The translations under genes and the position numbers were made by a program. From NCBI GenBank assembly GCA_021234155.1, contig JAJEKV010000041.1, positions 6,319,249-6,383,248 on the forward strand: 64,000 bases of DNA, in the 5' to 3' direction. Of the stretch, positions 31,836 to 42,964 are shown in pieces. The stretch comes from Isoetes taiwanensis (taxonomy: Eukaryota; Streptophyta; Lycopodiopsida; Isoetales; Isoetaceae). Below the pieces are notes generated by a model that had not been told where the DNA came from, ran no database searches, and saw only the letters and a program-made list of their open reading frames with translations. Position 1 is the stretch's first letter. Each line of letters opens with the position of its first letter.

Positions 31836-34023
31836 AAATAAGGGTAGTCATGACACCATAATAAATCAATGACTTACACCTCCCATTGGAGAGGACACTA
31901 GTGTATGAGATACATTTGCATCTATAGTAGATATGCCTTTGTTTTTCTACTCTATAACTTTACTTGAGTAAAATAAACTAGATAACTTATAAGGGGCGTC
32001 TTTGAACTCACCACTACCCCTTGAATCATAGCTGGAGTTTTACAGATAATGAGTCATACACCATAGGGTTAATTTTGATCGATATACATCAATATAGACC
32101 ATTTTAATTTTAAATACATACATTTTTCCGACATTTCCTTTTAACTCACATTTTTAACTTTATCTTCTTTCTTCTCTCAAATCGCTTAGCAATGCTAAAA
32201 CCCTAAATTTCAGAGATATGTAAAGCAGATCCGGACTTACAGTTTTCTGACCCATTCACGCTGGCAAAAGACGAATGCGACATGCTAGGGTTTTTGGCAT
32301 TGAATTGGAGCTTTCTTACGCTTCCAAATATGGTAAGTTTATGTGATATCTGACTTAAGCTATCAGATTTAGCCTGCATGTAAGAAGTCTCGGTATGCAC
32401 AAAAGATCCGGATTTGACTAAGATCTTATACTCCCAGCCATAAAGCAGACACACATGATTTTTTAGGGCTCCCCTTTTGGTTCAAATGGTGAGCATGGAC
32501 TCAGACCTAGAATCAGATTCGTCTAACTCAGAAGAAGTAGCTCTGAGAGAAGAACTCCTGCATGCTGAGTTCCTGGCTTGTCTATTCTAAATATCAGGAC
32601 TTCATGACTGATCATAAGAATGGAAGTGGGCAGAAGCGGCTGCACTATGATACCAAGAGTGCTTCGGGCAGTATGAAATTTGTCCCCAATAGCCCCAGGC
32701 ATAATGTTAAGGCCGTCCACAAAGATCACGCATCTTTGAACTTTCTATCCCTGAAACACAACAAGAAGAGGAGTATAACTCTGAACAAGAGGATAATCAG
32801 GTATCATTTCATTGTACCACAATACTAATGCTTCTCCAGAATAAGGAATCATCTGCTGATTACCTATACAGGGCTCTCTAAATTAACACATAAGCTATAA
32901 ATGCTAAACAGGTTCTAGTTTCAATATCTTTTTCCATTCGTTTTTCTTATATTTAAGTCTTTTTCAAGATCTGATAAGCCCATCTATAGGAAACCATTTT
33001 GATTCTGCATACAGGGCAAAAGGTTACAAAGGCTGAACGGTGATAAACCGAGAAGTCTCATTGTACCGTTTGGCCCTTCATGCATTACCATTTTCATGCT
33101 AATGTCATGTTGTTTGGCTGCAGGTACGGAGCTTCTCCCACCTTTGTCGTTTTTTGTTTCCTGTATGCTAGAGGATAAAAGTTTTTCTGGAGATGAGGAG
33201 ACCTCTACACTTTCAAAGAGTGATGGATCTAAAAATGGTGACAAAGTTCTTATTTAAACTCTGAATAACTGGTGATGGCTTCCAAATCTCTACTCTAAGC
33301 AGTTTATTTCATAAATATATGACTGTCTTTTGGCTTTTTCAACAAGTATTTCAGTAGTGTTTAAAAAGTCAGAGAGTACTACTGAAGAACTGACTGCTTT
33401 TTGTTGTAGCCGAGTTCTATGTTTTTAAATATTCCTTAAGATCATACTACTGTGGTTTTTTTTCGCTCACAGTTTGTAACTGCTGATGTCCATAAACAGT
33501 ACCCATATTATATCATGTAGATCTACTGTTGTTTTTAATATATAAGGTTGAAAAATTTTGCATACAGCAATTTACTTTGTAAGGTGACGTCTTTGCATAA
33601 ATTTAAAAGGTTTATTCAACTCTGCTTAGTCATAAACAAGTATAATATGATGGGTGTAATCTATACCACGGAATTTGATATAAATATTTCTGCCTTAAAA
33701 CCTCATCCCTACATAACATACTGTATGAAAACTGATAAGGCCATAGATTACGTGTTCTTGTACAACATATTTTAACATCTACTAAAGAGCATACTATATT
33801 GATTGATATAGACATGGGTTAATATTTCCTGATAATAGACACATGCATTCTTAAAGGATCTTGTATTTCTAAAATTTTAACATGTTTTAAAGAACATTGC
33901 CATAGACAAGGTTTTTTTGTGTTCAAGAATAGACAAATGCGGTCTAAAAGACTATTGGACATCAGTTACATGATTTGACTCTGGAATATTTCGATAATTT
34001 GATTATATTAAAAAATGTGACAT
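31836..34023. repeat. Block B, right copy
   Basis: It is the reverse complement of 23,329-25,548. Beyond 34,023 the sequence leads into gene 1, whereas the left copy leads into block A. An AAACCCTAA telobox-like motif at about 32,198 precedes the gene, as often seen in plant promoters. Confidence 0.85.
32486..33257 (+). pseudogene. Block-B gene, right copy (exon 1 broken)
   Basis: Exon 1 (32,486-32,800) and exon 2 (33,015-33,257) keep their donor and acceptor sites. Exon 1 has lost bases where the left copy reads LAFLSDSEYQDF, giving an early stop at about 32,588, and differs again near 32,730. Exon 2 has the same length as the left copy (243 nt) and stays open. The left copy is therefore the better-preserved one. 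Exon 1 ends in phase 0, which also fits the acceptor of gene 1 at 34,247. Confidence 0.6.
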
Positions 34024-34246
34024 GTAGACAAAAGAGGAGAAAGGATCAAAGGATAATGTACCAGTCTTGAATGTTTGATAATACAGCATAGGGATTGACC
34101 GAAGCTGATGCATGACCTAGAATACTAGGTCAGGCCTGGTTTTTTTTAGATACTTCAATTCTTTGGTTTAACCAGAGTTGCATGTGTCTTTTGATCCCTA
34201 TCCTTGCTTCCTCAACATTCATTACTGACCATGTGAATTTATGTAG

Positions 34247-35721
34247 GAACTATATGAGGAAAATCAATTTGTTACGATACCTCCCATGTGGAATAAGGAG
34301 TTATCAGATCTGGGATATGCTTCTAGCAATATGGAATGCCCCAGCAATGCTGTCCAAACCTTGATGTGCTGCATCAAAGATACCAGGGTGCACGAATTTA
34401 TACATGAGAAGGAGTCACAAAGAAAAGATGGGGATTTCTCGGTGGTTTCTCACTTTGGCATAAGCGAATGGATTAAGTTTATCCCTATTATTAACAAGGC
34501 AAAGGAGGAGGAATACATCAGCATTATTAATGAAATATACCCAACAAAATATACAGCTGGACTGTTGAAGAAGATAACTGCAAGGCAATATTCAATAAAT
34601 GCATTCCTGCTCTAAAATCTGCCAATGAGGCAAAAGATGATGGGGACACTGATGAATCACTAAACTTTACACAAGCAGAGGACCAAGATGACCCATTTGG
34701 GACTTCTCTCCTATCTGATAACGACATCCAAACTCTTCGGAAGGGTAATACCAGCTCTGATCCCAACCATGATGATTTTGCTTTTACACTTGACAACTGT
34801 CTACTGTTCCCAGTTATCCCTGAAAGACAGGTAGAATATCAAAGTTTACTTTATAATCATGGAATCTGGAGATCTAAAAATTTCGGGGCTTTGGCACCCA
34901 TTAGTCGAGAGGCTTGGATTATCCTGGGTGGTATAACTCCAGCCCAAGTTACTGCCACAAAAGTTGCTACTGAGAAAATGGAAAAGTTCGTCAAGAAAGA
35001 TAAAATCAAATTATCATTTGACTGCAGATATTTTGACAAGACCTGCAACAAGGAACCATATATCTATATTAGCCAAAAAGGCCATATGGCGTACCCGACT
35101 GAACAGGGATGACTTCTACCTGAAAAAACTCTGGAGAACTAGCTGCCCCTATTTAAAATGCGGATGTGAAAACAGAGGCAAAAACAACAAGGACAAAAGT
35201 AAAGTCTGCAGAGATAACATGACGTGGCTTGATCAAGCCATCTGGTACATGTTCATATATATCCTAATTTATCAACTGCTGCTCAGATGTTCTCATTCAC
35301 CAACTGCCTCAGAACCACGTTCAAAAAGGGCATCATGGCCTACCTTTCATACCTTGAGATGAGAAGCATGCTCATCAACATGACCTTGGATTTGGCAGCT
35401 GACCCTTGGGCAGACTTCAAAATCAACAGACCCAAATGTAAAATGGTGGAGATCTGTGAAAAGACTATCAAACCAGTCTCATTTCTGAAAAGTTTACGCT
35501 CTGCTACACCTGTCTATCATAACAAAAAGCAGTACAAACAGGCGAGGACCAGTGTATCTAGCTGCTCCAACTCAAAAATCAGCAAGCCTCCAAGAATTAC
35601 CATTGCCCCACAATCTGAGAAGAAGGAAACTGAAAGTGACTCTGTGATGTGTTTAGGATCACCCGGCAACCCAGAAAGCAACCAAACCTCCAAGGTGTTC
35701 GCCATGTATAATGGACATTAG
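34247..35721 (+). pseudogene. Gene 1 of the composite element, unknown function
   Basis: The coding part opens at an acceptor-like atttatgtag|GAA (34,247) and reads ELYEENQFVTIPPMWNKELS on to about 34,590. Frameshifts near 34,590, 35,090 and 35,270 lead through further coding frames to TAG at 35,719-35,721. Visible features: an acidic stretch (EDQDDPF), FDCRYFDKTCNKEPYIYIS, a Cys-containing patch (SCPYLKCGCENRG) and a basic Ser-rich tail. About 490 codons would result. I recognise no family. The tail is shared with the DNA just upstream of the Penelope-like RT, so it is probably the first gene of that element; function is unknown. Confidence 0.5.
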
Positions 35722-35895
35722 AAATGGCCATCGGATTACTATCTCTTAAAGACTAGCGCCATGTGATAATGACAAGGATGGCACTATATTTGGAGTTACA
35801 AACACAATCATTGATTTGTAGACTTGTTCATCCAATACTCAGTGAGGTGGGGTCACCTTAAACTCAATTAATCAAGCAAAAGACAACCTTTTGAA
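35665..35895 (+). repeat. Shared 235-bp block, right copy
   Basis: It matches the complement of 28,115-28,350, including CTCAGTGAGGTGGGGTCACC and the gene 1 stop. Similarity ends at about 35,895, after which the right side is unrelated. Confidence 0.8.
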
Positions 35896-37936
35896 GGCAT
35901 ATATAGGCCAGAACCTGCATTAAGTACTACGTAATACACGAATGGTGCAAATTACCACAAAAACTTTGACACCTGGCAACTTCTTTTACCTTTTTTTTTG
36001 CTCTGTTCCGGCAGATTTTATGTGGGCTATGGAGATCCCACTGTAAGACAACCTAGAATAGCATATCAGAAGCATTCCTGTACTTTTTGTTGTCACTGAG
36101 AAGCAGGGTTGTCAAAATCGGTTAGGTCTGCTCTTCTTTTGCTGGGATTTTTCCCTTCTTAGCTACTTGCATTTCATTTCTATTCCAAAATCCATCCTTT
36201 TGATGCGACATCAAGCAGACAATCAGTGGGCATGAAGTGTTCTAGAAGCAGCCGATTCATCGTCTATAGTTCGGAGCAGACATGCCACAAAGCGTCATGC
36301 AAATGCCTTAAAGAAAAAAAGCCGTTTTTTGGCTCAACAAAACTTAGGACTTCCCATTCTTTGAATGATGCCACTTCTTGATTTCAGCATAGGACGAACC
36401 AGAGACTTCTACATAATCTCCACTGGCCAAATCCGCAGGCAGCAATTTTGGCGCAGAGATAGACATGCATGCATTGCAGATCTACCTCTGTTGCGCCTTA
36501 AATCTGCGCAATATCTGACCTCTGCAAATCAGCTTGCAAATCGGTTGTTCTGATATAGATTGCTGGCGATGATGCGATAAGATCAGGCCATAAGAAAAGG
36601 AACAGGCTCGAAAAAGAGGCAAGAAACAGGCTCGAAGAATAGGCAAGAAACAGGGCCCTGTAAGCGGCGCCGCTCCGAAAAATGCGGAACGTAGAGAATA
36701 TAGGCGTAATTTGCACCATCCGTGTATTACGGATCGTAAGAGAAGTGTATTTATATGGTGAGATCTTTTCTATCTCCGAGTACTTTCCATACCACCATAG
36801 GAGACCATCAACCACCATAGGAGACCAGGCGGCAAATAAAATAATTGTTGTTCCTAAGCATCAAAAAAATCTCCTTGTCCCTAAAGATAATCAAAACAGA
36901 ATTTTTAGCAGAAAAAAAATATCAGGACATTGAAGTGGACAACCTGCAGCTTATTGAAATTCAAACAGTGAATATACTACTGTCCCAAACAGACTGTATT
37001 AAACCATAATCGAAGATAATGTTGCGCGGCACTATTTACCATCCAAGCTATAAATTACCTTGTTGTAATCATTATGAACACACTTTAAAATTACACCATT
37101 TGCATCTTTCAACTATATGCTTCTACACAAGAAGACATAATTCATTAACAATTGCCACTGCTTGAGCTCAATATATGAGCATTTAATATTCTGATTTGCT
37201 TCCTTTGCTGTTGCATGCAATGCTCCCATCAACCTGTTTCCTTTTCATTTTAGAAAAATGAACAGCTTCCAATTAGTGACAGAACAGGACAGCTTCCAAA
37301 TAATGACTCCAACAAGGCAACATCGAAGCAGGGAGGCAACCACCTTGAACCCAACCAATTTACCACTTCCATAGCTACAGCTTGTAGAAGTTATAATCAA
37401 CTCGGTCCAAGACTAGATATTAAGGAGATTACTAGTGTCAGCAAGTAGATCATTTTCCCTCTCCAGGTTATTGCATGCAATCTTTCCCCATGTACCACAT
37501 ATGATCTTTCTTTATCTTCTCTCTCCAACAGAATTCTTTATATTAGACACACTGCCAGAAACAAAGGACCTCGTAGATGAACCTCATGCCCTCCTGATCA
37601 TGAAGTAACCACAATGTAATACAAAGGAAATGAAAGAACTGCATCAAATAGCAGCAATAAGTAGCAAGTTGCAACCCAACAATCTCATTCAAGGAGCAAA
37701 ACAAGATTACCCACTGTGTAGCCCAAGCAAGAAAAGGCGGGAAATCAATTTGAATTCATTTCCGAGTCCATATCACTGTATAGTACACTCTTCACTCTAA
37801 TTAGCTGCCAAAGTAGTCGAGGGATATATTCGAAGTTCTTACAGATAACAAATAAGATCTCATAGACTACAGATAGACAATGTAAAATTATCTTCATATC
37901 TGGAACATGTTTTAATGCCATGGTTACAAGAAACTC
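35896..37936. other. Intergenic DNA downstream of the UBP gene
   Basis: Two small direct repeats are visible: aaacaggctcgaa / ggcaagaaacagg units of about 24 bp at 36,600-36,655, and ccaccataggagacca at 36,792 and 36,812. The 37.7-37.9 kb part probably holds the 3' untranslated region of the UBP gene. I see no gene. Confidence 0.45.
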
Positions 37937-40900
37937 TTAAACCCTTTCATAAAACAGAAGGTATGCCTCACTTCTCAGCACATTTTCTATAGTTGTCTTC
38001 TGTACATGTGAATCACTGATATGATACCACCTATCGTTGTCTATAGTTGCATCTGTTTTACTTGTTCTGATTACATTGGGGCTGCTGTAATCTCTCACAT
38101 ATGCAACATAATGTCCACCCTTCATTGTGCCGGAGTGTTCCACAACTCCAACAAGTTTATAATTGAGAGAACAGGGCTGCCTGTAAAACCAAATAAGGTC
38201 AGCAAACTACATACAGTAAAATACTTTGCAGAAGATCATGCCAACAATAGATTCTCTGGCTTCATAAAACCACGTGTATGTAATTTATAGGGTAGCAGAA
38301 TCAAGTACCTAGAATTAACAAAAGGTTGTAAATCCAACCATTCGTCAAACGCAATATGCCCAGTAAGTTTGCTTAATCTTCCACGCATATCCTGTGCAAA
38401 TCTTTTGAGATGTATAGTAAGCACAGGCGGTACCTTATTAATAAGTAATCTCTTCATTGCATTGCGTTTTACTGGTTTTCCTGGCTTCTTTATCTTCTCT
38501 TCTGTCTCAGTCTGGTGCTTTGTCTGTTTTCCATTACCACAATTCAGCATTTTGCCATCCTTTGTGAGAATAACTTTGCCAGAATCATTGGCATCAAGCC
38601 CAACCATTTCTGATACTAGATTAAAAGTCAGATCTGCATGATTTTTTCCTAAGTACTGGCCCTCTGCTGTTGAGGAACAGCCCTTTATCGTCTGATTATC
38701 ATTACTGTCAGAATGACATGGATAATCACGAGACAAAACTTCACCCATGTCCTCCAGTTTCCCACTTGAACTCACGGCTTCATAGATGGAGTCATCTTGC
38801 CCATTCTTAGTCTTTGATGTCATCCTTTTGCTACAAGACTGATTTTTGGTTGGTTGCAAATCACTCTCTGATAAAGATATGCGGGAACATTTGTCACATT
38901 CCCAGGCATTGTCCCCATAAAGGAACTCCGTTTTTGTAAAAACAGCTAGACAGCCTTCAAGAGTCATTGGAACTATCTCCTCTTCAATAATTTCTTGAAT
39001 ACTGTCATTCTCCAAGTCCTCACCATAACCATTTTCCATAACCTCCACTTTCTCAAGACCGCTTCCATACACTGCACTATTCTCAGTTTTCTGGATATCT
39101 AGTGAGGATTCCTCCTGGAAAAGATCGGCCAAACCACAATCTTCATTAGCACTCGTATCCTCCGTCACAGAAAGTCCACTACAAGCTGAATTTCCAGCCA
39201 CCATCTCCCAGATATCTTGCTCATTCTGCACAGAACTTAAATTTGCTTCTATACTTTTGTTTTCCCAATGTGGAAGGAGGATCACTGCAGAAGTTGAAAG
39301 TTCCCCAGTGGTTGAAGATTGACCTACAGAAGTGCCAGCTGCCCCATCTAAAGCATCATCAGCACATGGCAAATTTACAGGCTCACAAATTTGATCTCGG
39401 GTTGTGTCTATATCAGACAAAGAGGAAGTTAACAAACTAGAAGACTGATTGCAAGATGCAGTCATCATATGCACTTTGCTCTGTCCACCCTCCACCTCTG
39501 CTTCTCCAGTTATATAATCCAGCCATGTCATGTCATTCTCACTAGTACATACAAGCCCACTGTCTTTTAGCTCGCCTCCATTGGGTTTCAATTCTGCCAA
39601 CTTCAAACTCCTCTCAGATGATGCCGTACATCTCTTTCCTCGAACCAAATGCTTTCTGCCCTTAAGTTCCTTTTTTCCACTATACATTTTGTCGCCTTTT
39701 GAAATGCCATTGGATTTTCCCAAAGTACTCTTACATTGTTTAGAAGGGATTGGCAAAGACAGGTCAAGGAAGGGTTCGAAAACTGTTGAGGAATGACCAC
39801 ATTCAGAACAACTAACTGTGCTCGACAATTGACCTCCAAATACCTGTTCTACAAAAGTCTCTGTTATTTCCTCTCTCTTTTTCTTTTCACTAGCTTTCAT
39901 GTCCAGACCTTGTTTAGCATCAGTCCCTATATTCTTATCATTTGCAGATTTCAAATGAGAATTGGCTACACGCTTTCTAATCTTTTCTTCAACATGCAAA
40001 CCATCAAGCAGACATCTAAGAAGCTCATGACTATCTTGCTGTTGAAAGCCCTTAAATCTGGATGCTCTTTCACATATTGCATCAAAGAGGGATTTAGGAT
40101 TGTAATCTTTACCTCCTTTGTTTCGCCCCTTCACGTTAACATCTACAGATGTAGGGTCCTTATCACTAATCTCTTGAAAGAATTTCCTCAGTGCTGAGGT
40201 AATCCGGCCTTCCCTAAGCAACGATTCCTTAAAGAAATAACTTCGAAGGTAGCTCAAGGCAAGTAAATTTTGCATTACTGAATTGAAAAAACAAGTATTT
40301 CCTAGATTTTTAAGCCCCCTTATAATCAACCTTTTAACATGAGAAGCAATCACCTCATTTGCACCAGAATCTTCTGGCCTTGTTTCAAAATGAGACATAA
40401 CAGAGCTTTCCTCTCGAGGAAAAGCAAACTGAACCATCTCTACAGCCCGATGCAGAAGATTGCCTTTTACAACTAAACGGGTATTCAAAATGCCAGCCTC
40501 ATCCATTATAATGGCTTTACACTTAAAACACCAGACTGTTCCACTTTTGCATTGCATTGCAAAGGGATGTTTCCGCTGCAAGAAATGGGATCGAGCATGT
40601 CCGTTGCCTAGAACATCATCCATAGACTGCTCGTCATTATCAACTACAGTGCCACCACATGCAACATAACCACATGCCAAGCATATCCATTGGGAAGAGT
40701 CTTCTAGTGCATTTAGCTTGCCAGCATTCCGACATCTGGCCCCTTTCTTCTTCAATACCTTCCCTTTGCCTTTTTTTTCATTTGCCCCACTCGGAGCCTT
40801 GTTGCAACCCCGGCATTCCAAAGCCTCTGCAGACTGCAATTGTGAAGCTAAAATTTCCAAATTAATTCCAACGTCAAGGTGTCCACATTTAAACTCCACT

Positions 40901-41046
40901 GCCACCTCGTTGCCCGCCTCATCATGCTCACAATCCTCGCATTGGGTTGCTGGATCTGGCACAACGGCTTTTGAATGAGGTGACAATATTGGCTGCACTC
41001 TCTTTTTCGCTCTTTTCCCCATGCCCTTACTGTAGATTACTTCCAT
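37937..41046 (-). CDS. Ubiquitin-specific protease, plant UBP1/UBP2 type, two exons, 993 aa
   Basis: Exon 1 is 38,309-41,046 and exon 2 is 37,937-38,180, joined at TCTAG|gtactt and ttttacag|GCAG with phase kept. Residues 36-180 form a ZnF-UBP with its Cys/His set (CEDCEHD, FKCGH, ICLACGYVACG, HARSHFLQRKHPF, WCFKCKAII). The Cys box GLKNLGNTCFFNSVMQNLLA has the nucleophile at residue 252. The His box HSGTMKGGHYVAYVR lies in exon 2, with the catalytic His near 936, followed by RWYHISDSHV. A long acidic Ser-rich insertion separates them. It would remove ubiquitin from proteins in nucleus or cytosol. Start: ATG at 41,046, but the Met at residue 9 (MGKRAKKR) resembles the family start. No defects are seen. 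Confidence 0.93.
38181..38308 (-). other. Intron of the UBP gene
   Basis: It has GT..AG ends (gtactt...ttttacag), 128 nt, and in-frame stops. Removing it joins QPFVNSR to QPCSLNYKLVGVVEH, the expected continuation in the family. Confidence 0.85.
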
Positions 41047-41310
41047 TCTCCTCTAAACTTGTTATTGGTAGTTAAATTCCTTACCCATCTCCATCGACTT
41101 GACCAGAAGCACGATATGGATCTTCCGACTGCATACGCCATTTCAATCTTGTTGATATAGGGAAGATTCAAGCCTAGAAGCTGCCGCCAAGGCCAGGGCT
41201 TCAGATTTCGCTCGCTAGAATTGCCCGTGCCTGTTATGGTTCTGATTGTTTGCCCTAAATTCATGTGTTCTGCCACGTCGGCGCATGGAGATAAAATGCT
41301 TTGTGGTTTA

Positions 41311-41341
41311 TTAGGGCCAGATTCCACTATCGGCAACGGCA
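41311..41341 (+). repeat. Single copy of a dispersed terminal motif
   Basis: TTAGGGCCAGATTCCAC followed by tatcggcaacggcac resembles the end of a MITE-like unit at 46,539 (AGGGCCAGATTCCAC then atgcggcagcgacac). No partner end is clear here. Confidence 0.35.
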
Positions 41342-41524
41342 CTTGAGCAAAACCTCAATGCGGCTTCCTTAACCGGCAGGCTTTCCAATCCCAGCGATGT
41401 CCACCGTTGATTAAAGCCTTGTGATAGGGCGTAACAGGCACCCAACCCACTCCAAATGGATGTAGAGGCAGCTGAAAACGTGGAAACAGGCAGCTTTAGC
41501 ATCGGATTCAGCCTCGGAGCTGAT

Positions 41525-41620
41525 AATCCAGGTCTGGAAGGTGCCGAACCTGTGATAATCCAGCTGTGGGAGCTGATAATCGAGCTATGGGTGACGATAA
41601 TCGAGCTGTGGGTGCAGGAA
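41525..41620 (+). repeat. Short imperfect repeats around gataatcNagctNtggg
   Basis: About four to five units of 20-30 bp (tgataatccagctgtggg, tgataatcgagctatggg, cgataatcgagctgtggg) lie directly before the hairpin. Confidence 0.65.
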
Positions 41621-41648
41621 TGGGTGAGGAAACTTTGCCTGCCGGTTA

Positions 41649-41756
41649 AAGGGGATAAACACCCCTGCTTGCCCCTTACAGCAGATAAACAGGCTCGCCC
41701 CTCCGGGCTCGCCTGTTTATCTGCTGTAAGGGGCTCGCAGGGGTGTTTATCCCCTT
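41649..41756. repeat. 108-nt near-perfect inverted repeat (hairpin)
   Basis: Positions x and 83,405-x pair along almost the whole length: GGGGATAAACACCCCTGC at 41,651 with its complement ending at 41,754, CCCCTTACAGCAGATAAAC with its complement, and an inner GCCC/GGGC around a 4-nt loop at 41,701-41,704. Only a few mismatches occur (near 41,669-41,671 and 41,695-41,696). It lies about 600 bp upstream of the UBP start. It could be a foldback element, a MITE or a small-RNA precursor. Confidence 0.9.
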
Positions 41757-41769
41757 CTTCTCTCACCTA

Positions 41770-42964
41770 ATGGCCCATTCACATGCACACAAACCAAAAC
41801 AAGGTGTTGCGCACATAGGGTTGCCCTCCAGTTTCTTGAGGGTAAAGTGGCTTAAATAAAACCGTGTGTGATTTGAGGGCTAACGGGTTTAGGTCCCAAC
41901 TATGGTATAAGCTGAGGCGAGGCGCACCCTAGCTTGTGGGGTAGAGGATAGAGAGGTTATTTTGCAAATATTAGTTCGTGGTAAAGGTAGAACAGGTTAT
42001 TGTCGAGAACATGAACGTGGGAGAGGAAAAGGAAGAACATGAAGGTCGGGTGGGAGATGGGAGTAAATAGAAGAGAGCACTTGGGGTCTGATGTTACTAT
42101 GGATATTGGGTATACTAGAAAAAGTGCCCAGCGTTGCTGGGCTATTCATCAGGCATAAGTTCATGAACCAACAAAGACGATTGGTGGTCACATTGAACGT
42201 TTAAAAGGCAAAAAATTGTATGAGTGTAATATTCAATGCTTTTCTACAATGTTCTAATGTATAAAGGCAGTTGCAAGGCAAAAAGAGCTAGATTAGCATG
42301 ATCTTACAAATAAAGACAATGCAAAACATGCTTTCAATGTAAGTACAGCGGCTATTTGGCAAAAGTGTTTCCTTTATGGCATTGCGGATATCATCTTTTT
42401 ATTACGGGTAGGAGGGAAATTTGATAATTGGATGTTGTGTTTCGGGGGTGTTGCCAAGCGTAAGTACAAGTTTACTTTGCCTATAGAGGCTTATGTGTTG
42501 TTATGCTAGGTAATATTAACCACGTGCAATAAGATAATGTTGATAATCATCCATATGACAACAAAGTATATGCATAAGGCATTATGTGTGTAATATTTAG
42601 TAATTCAACCATCACAAGTGCTTATGGTGCAAGGAATATGAAGTTATGGTATTAATGCACACGACCACCTATTTTTCAGCGACAGCATTTCACTACCATT
42701 TGCTTTAACCAGGGTATACTTAAGGTTTATCTGTTTAGCTTCTCTGTCATGAGAAAGAATCCTTGGTTAAAGTTCCAATATCGACTAAAGAAAAGGTAAT
42801 GAAAACACGTGGACTGGTTGGTTAATACTACTTAGTTGTGAATCATAGATATAAATAGTTAATCAAGGCAGCCATTGGCCATGAATCTTGATACTATATA
42901 TCACCCACAAACAAGTGGTAGAAGAATCTTCTAAGCAATTCAATAGTTTGTGCACTATTATAAG
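41770..42964. other. Stretch without a supported gene
   Basis: No domain or structure is recognised. Its right end holds the 3' flank of the pseudogene that follows. Confidence 0.4.
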
